38,098 bases of DNA. It comes from Anaerolineae bacterium (lineage in GTDB: Bacteria; Chloroflexota; Anaerolineae; Anaerolineales; Anaerolineaceae). Of this stretch, positions 1 through 9,963 are shown in pieces. The translations under genes were made by a program, and so were the position numbers. The notes below the pieces were generated by a model, which was not told the origin of the DNA, did no database searches, and worked only from the letters and a program-made list of their open reading frames with translations. The first letter of the stretch is position 1. Every line of letters begins with the position of its first letter. Where the stretch lies: contig JABLXC010000016.1 of assembly GCA_013178185.1 (NCBI GenBank), positions 1 to 38,098 on the forward strand, read 5' to 3'.

Positions 1-87
1 ATGCTGGACACACTGTTCCCTAAGGAGGTGGATGAGACTGTTAATGTGCCAAACTTGGACAAGACTCCGGTTGAGTCAACCGTTTGA
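1..87 (+). CDS. C-terminal end of an unidentified protein (partial)
   Basis: Frame 1 is open from the first base to a TGA at 85-87 and encodes about 28 residues ending in TPVESTV. An ATG sits at base 1, but the frame may begin before the window, so this could be the tail of a longer gene. I do not recognise it. It ends exactly where methyltransferase-like sequence begins in another frame, and a 15-bp palindrome (68-82) lies just before its stop. It could be the end of an element inserted into, or recombined with, the methyltransferase gene. Confidence that it is coding is low because so little is visible. Confidence 0.25.
   Translation: MLDTLFPKEVDETVNVPNLDKTPVESTV
68..82. repeat. 15-bp palindrome at the methyltransferase break point
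   Basis: CGGTTGA and TCAACCG are perfect inverted arms around a single central G. The palindrome sits about 40-50 bp before the point where the protein sequence becomes recognisable as methyltransferase. It may be a recombination scar or element end, but no second copy was seen in the window. Confidence 0.35.
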
Positions 88-602
88 GAACTCACGAGTG
101 TCAGACGAAGTCTTGTCTATTACAGATTAGAAGGCAAGCATCAACTCTTGAAACTAGAACAAGTTATACTAACGCCAATTGTTTTGACCCATTCCCGTTT
201 CCCCAGAATCCATTAAAAATAGCTATTGAACATGCTGAGTCAGCGGGAAAAAAATATTATATATATCGTCAACAGGTATTAACTAAGTTCCAAATGGGAT
301 TAACTAAACTCTATAATTGTTTTCATGATCCCAACTACCTGAATTTAGATATCCAAGAGCTACGTCGTCTGCACTCCGAAATGGACCAGGCAGTACTGGC
401 TTGCTATGGCTGGGAGGACATTGACCTGCAGCACGACTTTTACCCCAACGACCGCAAGAAAATCCGCTATATGCCCTCACGGGAGGCGCAGCGCGAGATT
501 TTCACCCGCCTGCTGGCGCTGAACCAGGAGATTGCCGCCCAGGAGGCTGCACAAGGGCTGGTGGTGGAGGGGGGGGAAGAAGAGGATATCGATGAAGAAT
601 AA
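84..602 (+). pseudogene. C-terminal remnant of an Eco57I/PglX-like adenine-specific DNA methyltransferase
   Basis: Related full-length proteins methylate adenine in DNA to mark self for BREX, DISARM or type IIG systems. Only their extreme C-terminus is present here. The segment around residues 25-45 (Y-T-N-A-N-C-F-D-P-F-P-F-P) matches the recurrent 'RYTPSDCFETFPFP' block that precedes the C-terminal helical region. The later LDRAVLxxYGW-like motif (here MDQAVLACYGWEDIDL) and a LLALNQE-type helix also match the usual end of the family. No SAM-binding or NPPY motif is present. All three frames are closed upstream, and the only start is a TTG at 84, so this is unlikely to be a functional enzyme. 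It lies 27 bp before the DUF4007-like gene and ends in an acidic Glu/Asp-rich tail. The cause could be truncation, insertion or recombination. An intact copy might lie upstream of the window. Confidence 0.7.
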
Positions 603-629
603 AGCGAAACAAATCCCAGAGGGGCAGTC

Positions 630-1592
630 ATGAGCGGACAGCTCAGTTTATTTGACCAACCGCCTAAACCGGACAAGCCACAGAAAGAAATTGTCCAGGA
701 GTTGAGCGCCATCGAATTAAATAAAGACCAACCCGGCGCAAAGTTGCTCGAACTAATCCCAGATGGCGCGGTGCTGGAAGTGACCAAGCACTATGAAACA
801 CGCGAGGTACATGTCAGCCGGATCTTGGGGCTGCTCGAAGATCATCGCGAAACAGGTCACGCGTTCTCCCGTGAAGAGATCGGACAACAATTATCGATGA
901 CCAAAGCGCAGGCGGAAGGCACGGCCAGCGTGATGCGCCGCCTGGGGCTGATTGACTCAAAAAATCAAATCACGCCCTGGGGTTCCCTGGTTCGGGCTCG
1001 GTCTCCTTACCTGGACGACCCCGGGTTATTATGGCTGCTACATTACTTACTGGCTTCCAATGCCCAACTGGTATTATGGAGCAATTTATTCAACCTTATA
1101 TTGTATGAGCAAGATGAAGTATCCATTCAAGAAATTACAGAATTTTTTAGGGTGTTACAAGGGCGCTGGTCAGAGAAGAGCCTGAACGATAAGCTGCCTT
1201 TGGAGGTGAATTCGATCTTCAACACCTACACCCAAGCCTTATTCAGCCGATTGGGATTTATTCAAAAAATCGAAAAGGGCTCTTATGTCGGTTTTAAGAA
1301 TACAGGGGTGATTCCTGACTTGATTTGGCTAAGCGCCATTCTGGTTTACCGAGACCGCTACTATACCGGAGCCGCTTCGTTGGAAATACCTTTGATCACA
1401 AAGGCACACTACAGCCCTGGACGTATCTTGCGCCAGAATGAAGTTAGCGTGCGCAAGGCGCTGGACGCGCTGCACAACGCCGGTCTGCTGACGGTGGAAA
1501 CCCGCTCCGGGCTGGATCAGGTGCGCTTCAAGCGCGAGCACACCTGGATCTCAGCAGCCGCCCGCCATTTGCAAGGAGAGCAGTTGGCATGA
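630..1592 (+). CDS. DUF4007-like protein of a BREX-type defence operon
   Basis: This 320-residue protein has no recognisable enzymatic motif. Its central part (about residues 85-165) resembles DUF4007: a winged-helix-like segment followed by the hallmark pattern of a conserved 'YLDDPGLLWLLHYLL' stretch. DUF4007 proteins are found in defence operons with PAPS-reductase, PglZ or BrxC-like genes; their biochemical role is unknown to me. The residues around 265-300 again look like a winged helix (RKALDALHNAGLLTVE), so DNA binding is plausible. The ATG at 630 follows an AGAGGGG Shine-Dalgarno. The stop overlaps the start of the brxF-like gene (ATGA), implying translational coupling. The family call rests on pattern memory, not a search. 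Confidence 0.55.
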   Translation: MSGQLSLFDQPPKPDKPQKEIVQELSAIELNKDQPGAKLLELIPDGAVLEVTKHYETREVHVSRILGLLEDHRETGHAFSREEIGQQLSMTKAQAEGTASVMRRLGLIDSKNQITPWGSLVRARSPYLDDPGLLWLLHYLLASNAQLVLWSNLFNLILYEQDEVSIQEITEFFRVLQGRWSEKSLNDKLPLEVNSIFNTYTQALFSRLGFIQKIEKGSYVGFKNTGVIPDLIWLSAILVYRDRYYTGAASLEIPLITKAHYSPGRILRQNEVSVRKALDALHNAGLLTVETRSGLDQVRFKREHTWISAAARHLQGEQLA

Positions 1593-2050
1593 ACTTCGCC
1601 GATTATCTCAACCACCAGAAAGGCGAAGACCGCCGCTCTTTTATCATTCACTACCCCGCATGCAGCGGGAAGAGCCAGTTTGCCCGCAAACTGCAATCCG
1701 TGCGCACAGATATTTACTACCTGGACCTGTTGGCTTACTTTCTCGAAACCCCCTCCCTTCCGGCGGTCAGCGAATTCGATTTCAAGGCGCTGAGCAAACT
1801 GCTGCTTTCACTCGCTGTGCCCCAGGCTGTCGTCCTGGTGGACAACCCTGATTTCCTGTTGAACACCTGGAATGCAGCGGAGAAGCAAGCGCTGTTGAAT
1901 TGGGTGCGGATTGGACTGCGATCTCCAGCCGATACCGAAAAGATTTTTGTTTTTATCATTCAGGATGACGATGTGCTCGCAACAGCGGATTTTCGCAATA
2001 CGCATGGCGAGCCGCGCGTCCTGGCGCTCAACATGTTTGAGGCTGTCTAA
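1589..2050 (+). CDS. brxF: small BrxF-like P-loop ATPase
   Basis: This is a 153-residue P-loop protein with a variant Walker A (P-A-C-S-G-K-S, residues 23-29) and a candidate Walker B strand ending in V-D-N-P-D near residues 91-97. Its size, its single nucleotide-binding domain and its position immediately before the large BrxC/PglY-like ATPase all match BrxF, a small component of type 3 BREX. BrxF is presumed to assist the large ATPase; its mechanism is not established as far as I know. The start ATG overlaps the DUF4007-like stop, and 20 bp separate its stop from brxC. The symbol is assigned from context and size; a generic small AAA-like ATPase is the alternative. Confidence 0.55.
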   Translation: MNFADYLNHQKGEDRRSFIIHYPACSGKSQFARKLQSVRTDIYYLDLLAYFLETPSLPAVSEFDFKALSKLLLSLAVPQAVVLVDNPDFLLNTWNAAEKQALLNWVRIGLRSPADTEKIFVFIIQDDDVLATADFRNTHGEPRVLALNMFEAV

Positions 2051-2070
2051 CGCATAAGGGGCTTTACACG

Positions 2071-5000
2071 ATGACAAAGATATTCGACCTGGTCAATTTC
2101 CACACCGCTTACGGCGATCAAGTGCGTCTGGTGGCTTATTTCTATAACGAAGTGAATCCCAACGACAATGTCGAGCATATGCGCGGCTATGTGCCAATCC
2201 GTTCTCATCGCGAGGCGTTTATGCAGTTGGCGCAAGCGCAGCTCCCCAGCGCGGAGAACAAAGAAAAAGTCTTTATGCTCACCGGCAGCTTCGGCACGGG
2301 CAAGTCGCATTTGTGCCTGATGATGGCGAATTATTTCTCTCTCAAACCAACCGACCCAGAGATGGAAGAGTTCTTCGATAACTGGGGAAAGCGCGATAAG
2401 GTTGGCTCGGAAAAGGTGCGCAACTGGCGCGGCGATGGTCGTTATCTGGTCGCGCCGTGCAATTTCCTGCAAACTGGATCCTTTGAGGAAATCCTGTTGA
2501 ATGCCATCCAGACCGCGCTGGAATATGAAGGCGCGCAAGAGATCATCCTGAACACGCATTTCAAAGGGGCGCTGCGTCAAATCGAGGCTTGGGAGCAGCG
2601 CCAACAAGCCGGCGAGCCAAGCGGCGTCTTCGAGGATTTTCAGGCCTATTTGGGCGGCGACGACCCAGCCCAAGAATTGGAAACCTTGAAACAGGGATTA
2701 GAGCAGAACAAATCGACCGCCATCGACCTTTTCCAGACCACTTACGAGAAAGCGACGGGGCAGCGCCTGGCTTTCCGCACGGATAATCTGCTTGCCATTC
2801 TGAAAGATTTACTTTCCAGCAAGGAATTCCAGAAGCGTTACAAAGGCTTGGTGATCCTGGCGGATGAATTTGGTTATGCCCTGGGTGAAGGGCGGGTGAG
2901 CATGAGCGTCTTCCAGGGATTCGCCGAGATGTCGAAAGACGGCGTGGCGGGTATGCAATTGATCTTTATCGGCACGGGGCACCGGCGCTTCGAGGCTTAT
3001 GGCGCAAACACTCCCTTGCAGGTGGATTTTCGCGTGGTGCAGGACCGCGTCACGGAAGTGAGCTTACAATCCGAAGAGCTGGAGCAGATCATCGCCGCAT
3101 TGGTATCGCCGAAAACCGAAGCCCCCGAGTGGGAGCAGGAAGTACAGAAGAAGAACAACTGGCTGCTGACCCAGATGGCGAGCGGCGCAAAGAAGTTCAA
3201 AATATTCGATTACCTGAGCGAGCCGGAGCTGCTGAGCCAGATCGTCAAGAATATCTATCCGGTGCACCCCATGGCAACCTATTGCCTGACGCGCATGTCC
3301 CAAGAGCTGGGTTCGGATGCCCGGTCGGTATTTGCTTTCTTCCGCAAGTTCGGCGAAGAGCCCCCTGAAGGTGGGTATTCCTGGTTTGTGCGCAATGCAG
3401 ATGTGGTCAAACCAAGCGGCGAGTTGAATATCTATACGCCGGATGGATTGGCATTATATTTCAAACCCAGTGTTACCACGAGCAATCTTACGGTTCGTCC
3501 GGAAATTCGCGATCACATTCGCAATTATCTCGCGGCAGTGGATGAAGCCAAACGATTTGCTTATAAGAACACACTGACAAAGGAGATCGACCCATTTACC
3601 CAAAAAGTGTTGGATCTCGTCTTTGTCTATCGGGTCAGTAATGTCAATGTGACACTAAGCACGTTGGAGTATGGGCTTAACTTAATTCAACCCAATGACA
3701 AGAAGATTCTGGCAAGCGAATTGAAAAGCCTGCTTGCCAATAAAATTCTGTTCCAATCACCCAGTGGAGAATATGAATTTCGGCGCAGCGATATGGCTGA
3801 TCTGGATGCGCTGATTAACGAGATCCGCCAGGATTTACTCAACCAGCCCTTGAACTTATCCAGCCAGGTGATGACGCTGGCGCCTAAGAAATGGGAGCCT
3901 TTCACCGAGGCGAAGGGTCATAACCAGGATTATCTGGGCGATAAACGTTTGCGCAGGGTATTTGCCACACCTCAAGAATTGACAGCTAAATATAAATTAG
4001 CGGATGGTAGTGAAGTCTCTTTCTGGGCATACCAGGAAGCTCAGCGCCTGGCGCAAAAGGCATGGAGCGACCGTTATGACGGTGTGATGGTCTTCGTGAT
4101 CTGTGAAAATGAGATTGAAATCCAGGTGGCGCAACAAGCGGTGAAATCGAACAATGTTGCCACCATCGCGGTCGGTGTTCCCAAGGTGGCTATCCCGATG
4201 AAGATGGCGGTGATCGACTTGATGGCTGTCCAGAATTTCATGGGATCAGATGCCTACAGCAAGCTCGAATTCCAGGAAAAAGCCCTCGTCGAGGAAATGC
4301 TTGGCAAAGAGCTGCAAAAGACCGGGCGGATTGGCGATTTCCTGCGCGCCCGCGACCGCTACCTGGATGCCAAAGGTTTGCACTGGTACCGGGAAGATGG
4401 CAAGACCTTAGTGGCTGATCCAATCAATGAATATGAACCAGCCGATGCCCTCATGAATCGGTTGTACGCAAAACGAAATACTGTTTCCCACGAATACTTG
4501 AGCAAGGCTCATCCCAAGAATTTCTCGGGTTCGAAAGACACCGCCCTGCGCGATGCTGTAGCCAGGCTGGTCGAAACCGATAAGCCGGTCGAGATCGATC
4601 ACTCCGAGAAAGAAAACCGCGGTGAAATCCGCTACTTAAAACTGGCGCTTGCCAATCACAGCATATTGCAGCAGGAAGGAGATTACGCCGGTAACATCGC
4701 CTCCTACGAGCTCGAAAGCAATCCCGCCAAGTACCAATACAAGTACCCGGCGTTGAGCGAGCTGATCGACCGGCTGAAAAATATCCAGCGCGGTGAAACG
4801 CTCAATATCTGGAGTGTTCTATCCGAGATGACGGAAGCGCCTTATGGTCTAGGGCCATACGCGTTGGCGCTTTTCACAGCCTGCGCTGTGCGCCACTTCG
4901 GCGACGAGCTCAGATTGAAAATCAATCCCACCGCTCTCGGATATGCTCCTACCAATGACCCAGAGACGATCATCGATCTGGCAACCGGCAAGTTCCCAAC

Positions 5001-6219
5001 GGCTACAGTGGAACGCCGGTTCCTGAACCAGCCCACTGCGCGTTTAATCAACGAAATTTACAACCTGTTTGCCGAAACGCCAGCGCCTGCGGGCACACAG
5101 CAGACGTTGTCCGAAGCCTGGCGAGCGTTGCAAGGTTGGTGGAAAACACGCACCCGCCTGGAGCGAGCTGTTGGCATTTATGCTGATGACACTACAGCCT
5201 CGGCCTTCGTCGACCTGCTGGCTAAATACAGTGAAAGCAATGTCGGCAGCCAGGTATTTCTGGAGGAAATCAAGCAAATCTATGGCTATGATTCGGATGC
5301 CGAATTGGATGATGCCGCCGCAAGCGAGATCATTCTTCAGATCAAAGAAGACAAGGCGGCTGTAGAATCGAGAGCCAGTTCAATAAAATCCTCCCTTATC
5401 AAAGAACTATCAGAACTTTTTGAGCCGGAAGGAGACACCTATCGGGCATACGTGGAAGCCATCAGCGCCTGGTACACCAATTTACACCCTGAGCAAAAAA
5501 TTCTCAATGCAGATTGGCAATCGCCATCCAGTAGGGCGATTTTGGAAGCGATTCAAAAGCTTCAAGACGTTGAAAAAACATTTCTTGAAGTCATACCAAC
5601 CGCATACGGTTTCAACCTGGGAAAAGTCGACGACTGGTCCTATGATCAGAGCAGCAGCTATCTGAACATCTTCAAAGACGCGCTCAAGAAAATCGAAGAT
5701 AGTCTGCCCAAGGTGCCGCCACCGATCTGGAAATCAGCGATTGAAGCCAGCCAAAGCTACCAGGGACAACCCGTCATTAAATACAATAGCTCAGTCGCGT
5801 TCACAGTATATGCTCCAGAAGAAGGGATCAAGGTTCGCGTCACGAAGAATGAAGATCCTCGCAATGCCAAGCAATTTATCACGGTCGAGAAGAGCACACC
5901 CTGGCAAACGGACGTCACGGAAAGCTGCACTTATTGGATGGTCGCCCAAAACAGCCAGGGCGAATTCAGCAATGTTCTCCGAGTTGGTTTTACCAACCTG
6001 GATGAAGGATACAAGCTGATTGCCGAGACCGCGCCAAAATTAGACCCTGGCGAACGCGAATACCGCTTCCGCAATCCGGTAGATAAAACTGGGTTAATCG
6101 TGCTTCTGAGGGATATCATCAGCCACCTGAAGCAAGATCAACGAATCGCCCCCGATGAAATTCGGGAAGCGTTTAATGAGGCTGTAAAAGGTCAATTACC
6201 GAAGGATCAAGAGGATTGA
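2071..6219 (+). CDS. brxC: BrxC/PglY-like large P-loop ATPase
   Basis: This 1382-residue protein is the core ATPase of the BREX-like operon. Walker A is GSFGTGKS at residues 72-79 followed by HLCLMMANYF, typical of BrxC/PglY. Walker B is VILADEFGY at about residues 260-268. The middle is long, charged and helical, without further recognisable enzymatic motifs. Near residues 1240-1310 there is a beta-rich segment (VAFTVYAPEEG...VRVGFTN) that looks Ig-like, followed by a short helical C-terminus. In BREX, BrxC/PglY is an essential ATPase thought to act with PglZ and the methylase. The gene follows brxF by 20 bp and precedes pglZ by 4 bp. The frame is intact. Whether it belongs to the BrxC, PglY or type 4 BrxC4 branch needs a phylogeny. 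Confidence 0.75.
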   Translation: MTKIFDLVNFHTAYGDQVRLVAYFYNEVNPNDNVEHMRGYVPIRSHREAFMQLAQAQLPSAENKEKVFMLTGSFGTGKSHLCLMMANYFSLKPTDPEMEEFFDNWGKRDKVGSEKVRNWRGDGRYLVAPCNFLQTGSFEEILLNAIQTALEYEGAQEIILNTHFKGALRQIEAWEQRQQAGEPSGVFEDFQAYLGGDDPAQELETLKQGLEQNKSTAIDLFQTTYEKATGQRLAFRTDNLLAILKDLLSSKEFQKRYKGLVILADEFGYALGEGRVSMSVFQGFAEMSKDGVAGMQLIFIGTGHRRFEAYGANTPLQVDFRVVQDRVTEVSLQSEELEQIIAALVSPKTEAPEWEQEVQKKNNWLLTQMASGAKKFKIFDYLSEPELLSQIVKNIYPVHPMATYCLTRMSQELGSDARSVFAFFRKFGEEPPEGGYSWFVRNADVVKPSGELNIYTPDGLALYFKPSVTTSNLTVRPEIRDHIRNYLAAVDEAKRFAYKNTLTKEIDPFTQKVLDLVFVYRVSNVNVTLSTLEYGLNLIQPNDKKILASELKSLLANKILFQSPSGEYEFRRSDMADLDALINEIRQDLLNQPLNLSSQVMTLAPKKWEPFTEAKGHNQDYLGDKRLRRVFATPQELTAKYKLADGSEVSFWAYQEAQRLAQKAWSDRYDGVMVFVICENEIEIQVAQQAVKSNNVATIAVGVPKVAIPMKMAVIDLMAVQNFMGSDAYSKLEFQEKALVEEMLGKELQKTGRIGDFLRARDRYLDAKGLHWYREDGKTLVADPINEYEPADALMNRLYAKRNTVSHEYLSKAHPKNFSGSKDTALRDAVARLVETDKPVEIDHSEKENRGEIRYLKLALANHSILQQEGDYAGNIASYELESNPAKYQYKYPALSELIDRLKNIQRGETLNIWSVLSEMTEAPYGLGPYALALFTACAVRHFGDELRLKINPTALGYAPTNDPETIIDLATGKFPTATVERRFLNQPTARLINEIYNLFAETPAPAGTQQTLSEAWRALQGWWKTRTRLERAVGIYADDTTASAFVDLLAKYSESNVGSQVFLEEIKQIYGYDSDAELDDAAASEIILQIKEDKAAVESRASSIKSSLIKELSELFEPEGDTYRAYVEAISAWYTNLHPEQKILNADWQSPSSRAILEAIQKLQDVEKTFLEVIPTAYGFNLGKVDDWSYDQSSSYLNIFKDALKKIEDSLPKVPPPIWKSAIEASQSYQGQPVIKYNSSVAFTVYAPEEGIKVRVTKNEDPRNAKQFITVEKSTPWQTDVTESCTYWMVAQNSQGEFSNVLRVGFTNLDEGYKLIAETAPKLDPGEREYRFRNPVDKTGLIVLLRDIISHLKQDQRIAPDEIREAFNEAVKGQLPKDQED

Positions 6220-6223
6220 CAGC

Positions 6224-8586
6224 GTGATCTATATAACCCTTCTCTCAGAGCATCTCGAAGATTCCACTGTTCAAGTAGCGAATCTCGTGATTCGTGACCA
6301 AGGGGAATATGTGCGCGCTTATCAGCGAATCGCTGAGGCGATCCATTCAAATAAAGATTTGGATGTTTTGGTTAGAGACAAGACGGTCGGACGTTGGCTG
6401 AAAGTGATGGCCCGGCGGTATGGGCCAGCATATATCCAACTCGAAGAGCTGAACATCCAAAAACAAATCCAGAAACAAATAGGTCTCGATGTTCCACGTG
6501 AATTTAGTGAGCAGCAGCTGTTGGACTCGGGCTTATTGGATCTCAAGATTCCTGCCCTGCCGAATAGTTCCTTTGAGGACTATATCTTAGAAATCTTCTT
6601 TGGCAACTTCCTTACTTTACCAGGAGGCTTACGGCGCGTTGGTGATATCGTTACCGGGTATGATCGTGAACAATGGCAGTCTGCCCTAAACCGCCCGATT
6701 GTTAGAGAAATCTATCGAAAACGGATACGACAACTGCGCAAAGAGCTTCAGGCAGCAGGTGAGATTGCAGAATTACAGATCTTGGATTGGATAGATGCTT
6801 CTCCGGACACGCTCATACAGAATCTGGCTGCTTTCAAATTGCTTTCGGGTTATCCGGATGCTCTAGGGAGAAGGGTACTCGGTAAAAGTTTTGCAGCGCT
6901 TAAAAAGTTAAACCTTGACCTTCACAAAGTCCCAGCTGTTATTTCCGGGAACGAAAAAGTCATCGATGAAATCCGCCTATACCTTGAGGGAAAATCCAGA
7001 TCGGATAGCAAATTACCCATCGATGAGCTTCTTGGCCAGATTTCGGGGTTTCTTGAAATCGAATTTGATCACTTGCAAGAGCGCCTGACTACTGGGGATA
7101 TCGGCATCACACCAGAGTTGATTACTAGAATCAAGTCGAAGTTCCAGCCCTTATCAACTATTCCACGTCTTAATCAGGCGCTCGCCGACCTTGATACGCT
7201 TATCTCAATCGAACCACCTCCCGCTCCTGATGAGAATTGGCAGGCAGGCCAATGGATAGATTGGGCAACAAAGTATTATCTTCCATATCGGTTTTGGTTG
7301 GAAAATACAGGTCAGTTGGATGATCAAATTGGCGAAATCGCCAGTGATTATGCAGATTGGTTGTATCAACATTACGGGCAATTGATTTACCACTCGGAAC
7401 ATATGGCATGGAAAGCGATACACAATTTACAGGAATCATTCAAAGCCCATGCAGGACCAATTCTGGTTGTAGTTATAGATAATTTGAATGCAAAATTTTA
7501 TCCCGAGCTTCAGTCGCGGATGCAGCAACGGGGCTTTTATGAGCATTCTCTCTCTTATTGCTTTTCTATGCTCCCCTCATGCACTGAAGTGAGCAAAAAA
7601 TGTCTACTGACAGGTCATTACGCACCATTCGCGGAGAGCGCCTATCAGGGTCGGGTCGAATCCATTTGGAATAACCGACTGGGTAAGAAAACAAAATACC
7701 TGGGGAATATCGGGGAGTTTCGCTTGATCACCAAGCGCGAGCATGATATCTACTTCCTGAACTATTACCATTAGACATTACTTTGCATCAAAGCGAAAAC
7801 CAGACGGGTATATCTCATTCACAAGCAATCCGCTCCTATCTCGAATCGCTCACCCTGGATATTCGATCATTTGCGCGTCGAATTGGGGCAGAGCGCGATT
7901 TGTTCGTCGTGATCTTATCGGATCATGGGTCTACAAGAATTCCAAAAGGTACAGTTAATGTATTGAAAGGGGATTTCTACAAAAAACGAGCTCTAGACGA
8001 GCATCACCGGTATATCGCAATTTCCGATGATGAGTTGGAAAAATTACCAGATAATTCACAATATGACTGTTATCTTTTTAATCGAAATATTTTCGAGCTT
8101 AACACGAACTACCTGGTCGCCCGCAGATTATATCGATTCCTACCCACCGATGAAAGCGCTTATATGCATGGAGGGTTGACCCCAGAAGAGACTCTCGTCC
8201 CTGTGGCAGTTTTCCAGCCGATAACAGTAACACCGAAACCTTTGGTAATTTCTCTTGTGGGTAGTGGTAAGCTCTACCTTGGCACAAAGCTTGAACTCAA
8301 CCTGGACATCACAAACCTCAATAATTATGATTGCGAAGGGGTTAATATCAAGTTCGTTGATACGAATTTAGAGGCTGAAACTCAAACCATTGGGAATATC
8401 ACAAAGCTAAAACGTATACCTTACAAAGTGATCGCGCGGTGCCCTCGAACAGCTGATACCTCTGCAAAAAAGCTGCAAATGCTGGTTGCTTTCAGTTTTC
8501 TTGGACAACCATTTGATCATCCAGCTGAAATTCCAGTTGAGATTATCGACCCGGCTCGAGCTAAATTTAGCCTGGATGAGTTTTAG
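6224..8586 (+). pseudogene. pglZ: PglZ-like alkaline-phosphatase-superfamily protein, frameshifted
   Basis: Two adjoining frames encode one PglZ of about 785 residues. The first runs from a GTG at 6224 to TAG at 7772-7774 (516 aa). The second continues in the -1 frame to 8586. The first half ends with the start of the PglZ catalytic domain: a metal-binding strand VVVIDNLN near residues 413-420 and a nucleophile-type segment LPSCTEVS about 38 residues later. The second half supplies the metal-binding SDHG motif (7918-7929) and the C-terminal HGGLTPEE and beta-sandwich region. A one-base deletion near 7763-7772 explains the break, because reading frame 1 from about 7762 gives continuous sequence (LPLDITLHQSEN). 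No -1 slippery heptamer is visible there, so recoding is unlikely. PglZ is required in BREX systems studied, so this lesion should inactivate the operon unless it is a sequencing error. Confidence 0.8.
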
Positions 8587-8595
8587 GAGTTATTC

Positions 8596-9963
8596 ATGGA
8601 ATCCTTCGAACAAAAAGCGCTCGATAATTATGGATCGTTAATCATCAATAAATCGTTTGCTCGAAAAGCCGGCTTTGGCAGTCGTGCCATTCCGGTTTAT
8701 GTCCGCGAATGGATAGTGGCTCACTATGTTGGGGATTCTCCTGATCTTTCTGATGAAGCGCGAGTAAAGATCGCTGACTTTGTCCGTAAGTATGTACCAG
8801 ATAAGGGCGATAGAGAATCGATAAAAAACCGGTTGTATGAACAAAACGATGTGAAACTATTAGATGATTACTCGGTCCAAGTCAATCTCAGTAAAGGGGA
8901 TCGTTACTTACTAATCCCGTTCCTGGATGAAAGCAAGGGTTCTATCCCTCCGCATATTATCCGCGACAATAAAATGCTGCTCAGCAGCGGTATCTGGGGC
9001 GTTGGGACATTATCTTATGCGCCACCCAGCGATGACGGACCCGGCCAGGTACTTATGCGTTCCTTCACGCCTTTTCAATTAGCTAGCCTGGATTTGGAGT
9101 TTTTCATCTCTCGCCGAAGGGATTTTACCACGCAAGAATGGATTGATTTCATCATCAATTCGATGGGGTTTAACCATCATATCTATTCCGAGAGGCAAAA
9201 GATCCTGCTGATTAGCAGGCTGTTGCCGATGGTCGAGCCGCGTTACAACCTGATCGAGTTGGCTCCAAAAGGAACTGGCAAAAGTTTCGTTTTTGAGAAT
9301 ATGTCGCGGTACGTAACGGTACGTTCTGGTGCAATCTCAGCACCAGTGCTGTTTTACAATGACGCGCGTAAATCCCCAGGCTTGATCACACGCTTTGATT
9401 GTGTTGTTATTGATGAAGCTCAGAAAGTAAAAGGTGATCGTTCTGGAGAATTGACAGCATTGTTGAAATCTTATTTGGAGGCTGGACGATTTGGACGCGG
9501 TAGCGCTGGCTCGATTTCTGCTGAGGCAGGCGTTGTTATCCTGGCTAACATTGACTTGGATGAATTCAAACGTCCCTTGCACGAGATGATTGGCCTCTTC
9601 AGAGATTTTCCGAACTTCCTACGAGAGACAGCTTTTCTGGATCGTTTTTCAGGGCTGCTGCCAGGCTGGGATTTACCACGTGTCAGCAAGGATACACCTT
9701 CTGTGTGTTTAGGCTTGAAGGGAGATATTTTTGGGGAAATTTTGCATATGTTGCGCGGCGATATTAGCTATCGTGATTTTGTCAAAACCAATATGGAGCT
9801 CGAGAATTGTGATGACATGAGAGATAGCCGCGCAATTGAGTCGGGCGCGACAGGGATGCTGAAAATATTATTTCCAGATCAACAGCCGAGTGAAGAGGAC
9901 TTTTACAAATACTGTGTCAATCCAGCGTTGGAGATGCGACACCGAGTGCGAGATGAATTGTGA
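8596..9963 (+). CDS. brxL: BrxL, Lon-related AAA+ protein of BREX
   Basis: BrxL is an AAA+ protein that assembles on DNA and acts in the interference arm of type 1 and type 4 BREX. This 455-residue copy shows Walker A APKGTGKS near residues 223-230, Walker B VVIDEAQK near 269-276, a sensor-like strand VVILANID near 314, and the LLPGWDLP segment near 354 typical of the family. The N-terminal region (about 1-200) matches the DNA-binding part. The length fits the shorter BrxL class without a C-terminal Lon protease domain; E. coli BrxL is near 680 residues. The start ATG follows an AGGAG overlapping the pglZ stop. Its stop overlaps the GTG of the MIT_C gene, so the pair together total about the length of a long BrxL. 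Confidence 0.88.
   Translation: MESFEQKALDNYGSLIINKSFARKAGFGSRAIPVYVREWIVAHYVGDSPDLSDEARVKIADFVRKYVPDKGDRESIKNRLYEQNDVKLLDDYSVQVNLSKGDRYLLIPFLDESKGSIPPHIIRDNKMLLSSGIWGVGTLSYAPPSDDGPGQVLMRSFTPFQLASLDLEFFISRRRDFTTQEWIDFIINSMGFNHHIYSERQKILLISRLLPMVEPRYNLIELAPKGTGKSFVFENMSRYVTVRSGAISAPVLFYNDARKSPGLITRFDCVVIDEAQKVKGDRSGELTALLKSYLEAGRFGRGSAGSISAEAGVVILANIDLDEFKRPLHEMIGLFRDFPNFLRETAFLDRFSGLLPGWDLPRVSKDTPSVCLGLKGDIFGEILHMLRGDISYRDFVKTNMELENCDDMRDSRAIESGATGMLKILFPDQQPSEEDFYKYCVNPALEMRHRVRDEL

Noticed and set aside
467-787. Minus-strand 106-aa frame and similar antisense frames within the defence genes
   Set aside because: They mirror well-supported genes and show no domain of their own.
7760-7782. 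Programmed -1 frameshift making full-length PglZ
   Set aside because: No slippery heptamer or clear downstream structure is visible at the frame change, so a mutation or sequencing error is more likely.
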